Source of the DNA: Candidatus Poseidoniales archaeon
GTDB taxonomy: Archaea; Thermoplasmatota; Poseidoniia; Poseidoniales; Poseidoniaceae
Direction of reading: 5' to 3'
Length of the DNA stretch: 9,264 nt
Assembly: GCA_003602535.1 (NCBI GenBank)
Contig: QQSA01000012.1
Span: 3,333 to 12,596, forward strand
Shown: piece by piece, positions 9,101 to 9,264 of the stretch
How the letters are laid out: every line of letters begins with the position of its first letter
How positions within the stretch are numbered: the first letter of the stretch is position 1
Translations under genes and position numbers: made by a program
Notes under the pieces: generated by a model
Told to the model about the DNA's origin: nothing
The model's database searches: none
What the model saw: the letters and a program-made list of their open reading frames with translations, nothing else

Positions 9101-9264
9101 CAGATAATATCGTTGTAACTGTTATCCATTATTACACAGGTTGTTCCAGCGCCGGCTTCTATGTCAGTCACTTCATAATATCCGGAGGTACCCGAAGTGA
9201 ATCGCACATAACCTAGGTTGCTTCCCATTCCACTGGCAGAACCAGGGCCAGTTCCTCGACTGTC
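1..9264 (-). CDS. Giant multidomain surface/secreted repeat protein, internal fragment (both ends outside the window)
   Basis: One minus-strand frame is open across all 3088 codons with no stop; no start or stop codon of the gene is in the window, so the protein exceeds 3088 residues. Seen directly: 15 C-x(8-23)-C-[WM]-G RCC1-like repeats, Asp-rich TSP3-like calcium loops at five or six places, two regions of 'VDSNGxxH' propeller-type repeats, one SBBP-like region, at least six He_PIG-type Ig-like domains ('SPALPxGL...GTISGTP') and one jelly-roll-like domain. Known of these families: they are non-enzymatic binding or scaffold folds common in large secreted proteins. Inferred: an exported, calcium- and disulfide-stabilised cell-surface protein, possibly an adhesin. 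The signal peptide and any C-terminal anchor would lie outside the window. No catalytic motif was recognised. Base composition and domain style are uniform across the window, giving no sign of a recent foreign insertion. Neighbouring genes are not visible. Confidence 0.95.
154..321 (-). other. TSP3-like calcium-binding segment 3, residues 2982-3037
   Basis: The order is 'DTDLDGEPDINDDDKDGDGW', 'SNLDETNC', an acidic linker and 'SDIDQDRTCDLLDTSDD'. Calcium-loop Asp spacing is clear, and the two Cys are separated by 19 residues as in the segments at 7792-7929 and 4537-4881. It splits the string of He_PIG-type domains. Confidence 0.88.
325..1119 (-). other. Three consecutive He_PIG-type Ig-like domains, residues 2716-2980
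   Basis: Approximate limits are 1119-844, 843-580 and 579-325. Each has the family core: 'YPPLPAGLQVNSTGHIIGTP', 'ISPALPTGLSLRGDGAIVGIP' without its final P, and 'EPTLPSGIFFGTNNGTIWGT'. Each also has an earlier 'P-V-V-S-Y' or 'P-V-I-S-Y' strand followed by 'ITPIAPTG' or 'ITPVVPTSTG' in the first two. The first carries a Cys pair in 'KSCNSWNVCTPG'. They form a rod-like string with the duplicated domain before them and are followed by a TSP3-like segment. N-X-S/T sequons are frequent (NQS, NYT, NNS, NGT). Confidence 0.88.
1120..1560 (-). other. He_PIG-type Ig-like domain carrying an internal 47-residue duplication, residues 2569-2715
   Basis: The domain opens in the strands around 'GVTFALDMIGYYDLDIGS', then has 'ALPCGLSMNYNTGTISGTP', 'IGCPD' and 'ETYTITVHYGDLTKAWNRS', and closes with 'QSFEITFGI'. 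The 47 residues from 'ALPCG' to 'AWNRS' occur twice in succession. The second copy lacks the opening strands and the first lacks the closing strand, so the product has about one and a half domains. Each copy has two Cys and two N-X-S/T sequons. Whether the extra half-domain folds is unknown. Confidence 0.8.
1159..1440 (-). repeat. Perfect in-frame 141-bp tandem duplication (1159-1299 and 1300-1440)
   Basis: Both copies are identical base for base and abut with no spacer. Bases just outside differ (g at 1158 against c at 1299; a at 1300 against t at 1441), so the identity is exactly one unit long with no extra microhomology. The unit is 47 codons, so the frame is kept. Other Ig-like domains in the same gene are clearly diverged, so this copy is recent or an assembly error. 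Confidence 0.97.
1561..3084 (-). other. SBBP-like beta-propeller repeat region, about residues 2061-2568
   Basis: A recurring strand-turn of the form 'W-I-A-K-x-[D/N]-x-x-G-x-x-x-W' occurs at least four times: 'MVLSMRDPTGDDYLWAK' (2854-2904), 'AKWDYYGNLQWA' (2659-2694), 'WIAKVNTNGQVQW' (2416-2454) and 'WIAHADSSGNWLW' (2194-2232). These alternate with 'DVDNNGNIYALF', 'DLDKSTGDVVIVAK', 'LHHDGSVTVAGH' and 'GLDNSESIYITGYLGG' strands. This alternation is that of SBBP-type propeller repeats. The later part, from about 2100 to 1561, is more divergent. It has four Cys near 2068 and 1998 and in 'QCGSDNPSCSG' (about 1639-1674), and a His cluster at 1831-1860. The fold is inferred from repeat form. Confidence 0.7.
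3085..3321 (-). other. Putative-Ig (He_PIG-type) domain, residues 1982-2060
   Basis: The signature 'ISPSLPAGLTLDTTTGEISG' is nearly the family consensus: S-P-x-L-P-x-G-L, then a turn and 'TG-x-I-S-G'. It is preceded by 'FEMEMDISYIPEHPAMIPT' and followed by 'TTYTISTTSGVEAWSDSITI', the expected closing strands. These Ig-like beta-sandwich domains are structural spacers or binding units in surface proteins. It sits between a TSP3 motif and the SBBP-like region. Confidence 0.85.
3322..3381 (-). other. Single short TSP3-like motif, residues 1962-1981
   Basis: A lone 'DHDGDGTCDMLEVATLDYG' has the calcium-loop Asp spacing and the 'CD' ending seen in the longer TSP3-like segments, but no partner Cys 19 residues upstream. 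It marks the junction between propeller-like region 2 and an Ig-like domain. Confidence 0.75.
3385..4500 (-). other. Beta-propeller-like repeat region 2, residues 1589-1960
   Basis: Repeating strands with a 'D-S-N-x-x-x-H' turn are visible: 'SIAPDGTVYMTT', 'AVDSNGDVHLLAF', 'TVDSNSQPHVAFM', 'ELDSNSNVHLAWV' and, weaker, 'VIGAGDDPWISW'. Two earlier units ('MYNYGTGIVFLPNKYG', 'AYVVDGSTLYYIEF') are more divergent, giving about seven in all. The style is that of region 1 at 7942-8907, so the two probably share a fold and an origin. The unit around 4126-4173 carries a His/Asp cluster ('SHDDQHHDLS'). Confidence 0.7.
4537..4881 (-). other. Long TSP3-like calcium-binding segment 2, residues 1462-1576
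   Basis: This is the richest Asp region. Successive motifs are 'DFDLDGTIDAWDTDDDNDG', 'DTDGDGMPDS', 'DMDDDGDNWNDTVEGTC', 'DLDSDGICDYVDTDDDGDGW' and 'SDAEEQAC'. They match the D-x-D-x-D-G-x-x-D calcium loops of thrombospondin type 3 repeats. One Cys pair, in 'EGTC' and 'GICD', again has 19 intervening residues. It lies between the end of the RCC1 array and propeller-like region 2, consistent with a stiff calcium-stabilised stalk joining two globular parts. Confidence 0.9.
4897..6915 (-). other. RCC1-like repeats 4-14 of the main array, residues 784-1456
   Basis: Eleven blades have C-[WM]-G cores at 6781, 6604, 6418, 6238, 6037, 5833, 5677, 5509, 5329, 5158 and 4987 (lowest base of each core). 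Spacing is 52-68 residues. Nine cores are 'CWG'; those at 6781 and 5677 are 'CMG'. Every core is preceded by a partner Cys, usually nine residues earlier ('HTCALSRQGLIKCWG', 'HSCSISISGEVYCWG'). The gap is stretched to 13, 16 and 23 residues in the blades with cores at 6238, 5833 and 5329, so loops have expanded between the paired Cys. The last blades keep the classic 'CWGRGSYGRLGYGN' form. With the three blades before the inserted domain the total is 14, which would fit two seven-bladed propellers; the fold count is inferred. Confidence 0.9.
6916..7377 (-). other. Jelly-roll-like (MAM/CBM-type) domain inserted in the RCC1 array, residues 630-783
   Basis: Roughly 154 residues lack RCC1 features. 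In order they show 'DDFEAASIASDWTLEG', 'QWALDTTDASSGTNSFKSSG', 'GSVSFDYKTD', 'DKLSFSIDGVEI', 'ITAGMHTLRWSFIKDGSSS' and 'DYVAVDNIQI'. This succession of an opening F-E-x(n)-W strand, a 'G-x-x-S-F-K-S-G' turn, a 'SFDYK' strand, 'SIDG', 'HTLRWSFIKD' and a closing 'VDNI' strand is typical of beta-sandwich domains of MAM, LamG or carbohydrate-binding type in large secreted proteins. Carbohydrate or glycoprotein binding is a reasonable guess only. A 'CPSLSGC' loop (around 7110-7137) may form a local disulfide. Confidence 0.7.
7378..7791 (-). other. RCC1-like repeats 1-3 of the main array, residues 492-629
   Basis: Three blades have 'CWG' cores at 7702-7710, 7567-7575 and 7411-7419. They read 'FACAILENEEIECWGNNQFG', 'HACALSSAGEIMCWGRNNMG' and 'HNCVTTTTSQIYCWGDGED', each with nine residues between the paired Cys. 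Core-to-core spacings are 45 and 52 residues, in the range of RCC1 repeats. The array is interrupted after the third blade by the jelly-roll-like domain and resumes beyond it. Confidence 0.9.
7792..7929 (-). other. TSP3-like calcium-binding segment 1, residues 446-491
   Basis: The segment starts with 'VDADGDGWTGMQEIAC' and ends with 'DFDEDGHCDSMDTVNN'. The D-x-D-x-D-G spacing is the calcium-ligand pattern of thrombospondin type 3 repeats. The two Cys are separated by exactly 19 residues, as in two other TSP3-like segments of this protein. It separates propeller-like region 1 from the main RCC1 array and probably acts as a rigid calcium-dependent spacer. Confidence 0.85.
7942..8907 (-). other. 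Beta-propeller-like repeat region 1, residues 120-441
   Basis: About seven loosely similar units of 40-55 residues can be counted. Most have a strand ending in a 'D-S-x-G/D-x-x-H' turn: 'VFDSEGNPHIVHM', 'TIDSNDVLHLYS', 'TIDSNDDVHGVYV', 'GIDSAPDGSLHVS', 'QVDADGTPWILL', 'MINSAGYVFTSL', preceded by a more divergent unit with 'GCPAIAYYDSGSG'. Each is followed by a second strand and often a W-containing strand ('GIWNEQ', 'GAWDGQ'). Seven units would suit a closed seven-bladed propeller, a binding scaffold; this fold is inferred. Two units carry an identical 'CSSNC' loop (8524-8538 and 8227-8241), probably a small disulfide hairpin. Confidence 0.7.
8908..9009 (-). other. Acidic linker with degenerate TSP3-like 'CD' motif, residues 86-119
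   Basis: This short acidic stretch contains 'LDEEVMDHTCDILAAP'. Its 'TCD' motif matches the ends of better TSP3-like segments elsewhere in the protein ('GHCD', 'GICD', 'GTCD', 'RTCD'), but the calcium-ligand spacing of the Asp residues is poor. It joins the first RCC1-like blade to the following propeller-like region. It may be a decayed calcium loop or only a linker. Confidence 0.45.
9010..9264 (-). other. RCC1-like repeat(s), window residues 1-85
   Basis: The segment holds the pattern of an RCC1-type propeller blade. The first Cys, in 'TTCVIMDN', is followed eleven residues later by the 'CWG' core at 9094-9102 and then 'DNGIGQLGYGD'. A preceding 'GSNLGYVRF' looks like the tail of another blade, so an RCC1 array probably continues upstream of position 9264. 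RCC1 repeats form seven-bladed beta-propellers; the Cys pair suggests an intrablade disulfide and thus an oxidising, extracellular location. Confidence 0.85.

Noticed and set aside
1..9264. Possible frameshift or internal stop making the gene a pseudogene
   Set aside because: Codon-by-codon reading found no tta, cta or tca triplet in the frame (which would be minus-strand stops), and domain signatures stay in the same frame from end to end.

Overview
The whole window lies inside one very large protein-coding gene on the minus strand. Reading the reverse complement in the frame whose codons occupy positions 1-3, 4-6 and so on, I translated essentially all 3088 codons and met no stop codon. The gene enters at position 9264 and leaves at position 1, so neither its start nor its stop is here. 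I found no second gene, RNA gene, promoter, terminator, CRISPR array or insertion sequence. Plus-strand open frames are antisense shadows. Residue numbers below count from position 9264 (residue 1) to position 1 (residue 3088).

The product is a repeat-built mosaic of the extracellular or cell-surface type. From N- to C-terminal side it contains: an RCC1-like repeat (9264-9010); a beta-propeller-like repeat region (8907-7942); a calcium-binding thrombospondin-type-3-like (TSP3) segment (7929-7792); three RCC1-like repeats (7791-7378); an inserted jelly-roll-like domain (7377-6916); eleven more RCC1-like repeats (6915-4897); a long TSP3-like segment (4881-4537); a second propeller-like region (4500-3385); a short TSP3 motif (3381-3322); a putative-Ig (He_PIG-type) domain (3321-3085); an SBBP-like repeat region (3084-1561); a string of He_PIG-type domains (1560-325) that includes a perfect 141-bp tandem duplication (1159-1440); another TSP3-like segment (321-154); and the beginning of one more He_PIG-type domain (153-1).

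No catalytic domain is recognisable. The acidic Asp loops, the Cys pair in every RCC1-like repeat and the numerous N-X-S/T sequons fit a secreted, calcium-stabilised, disulfide-bonded surface protein. Adhesion, prey or particle binding, or cell-envelope structure are plausible roles, but none is proven by the sequence.

This combination (RCC1 with paired Cys, Cys-linked TSP3, He_PIG, propeller repeats of the type 'AK-V-x-x-x-G-x-x-QW') resembles giant surface proteins of marine planktonic Thermoplasmatota, such as Marine Group II (Poseidoniales). That assignment is an inference from domain style. A marine bacterium with large surface proteins is the main alternative.
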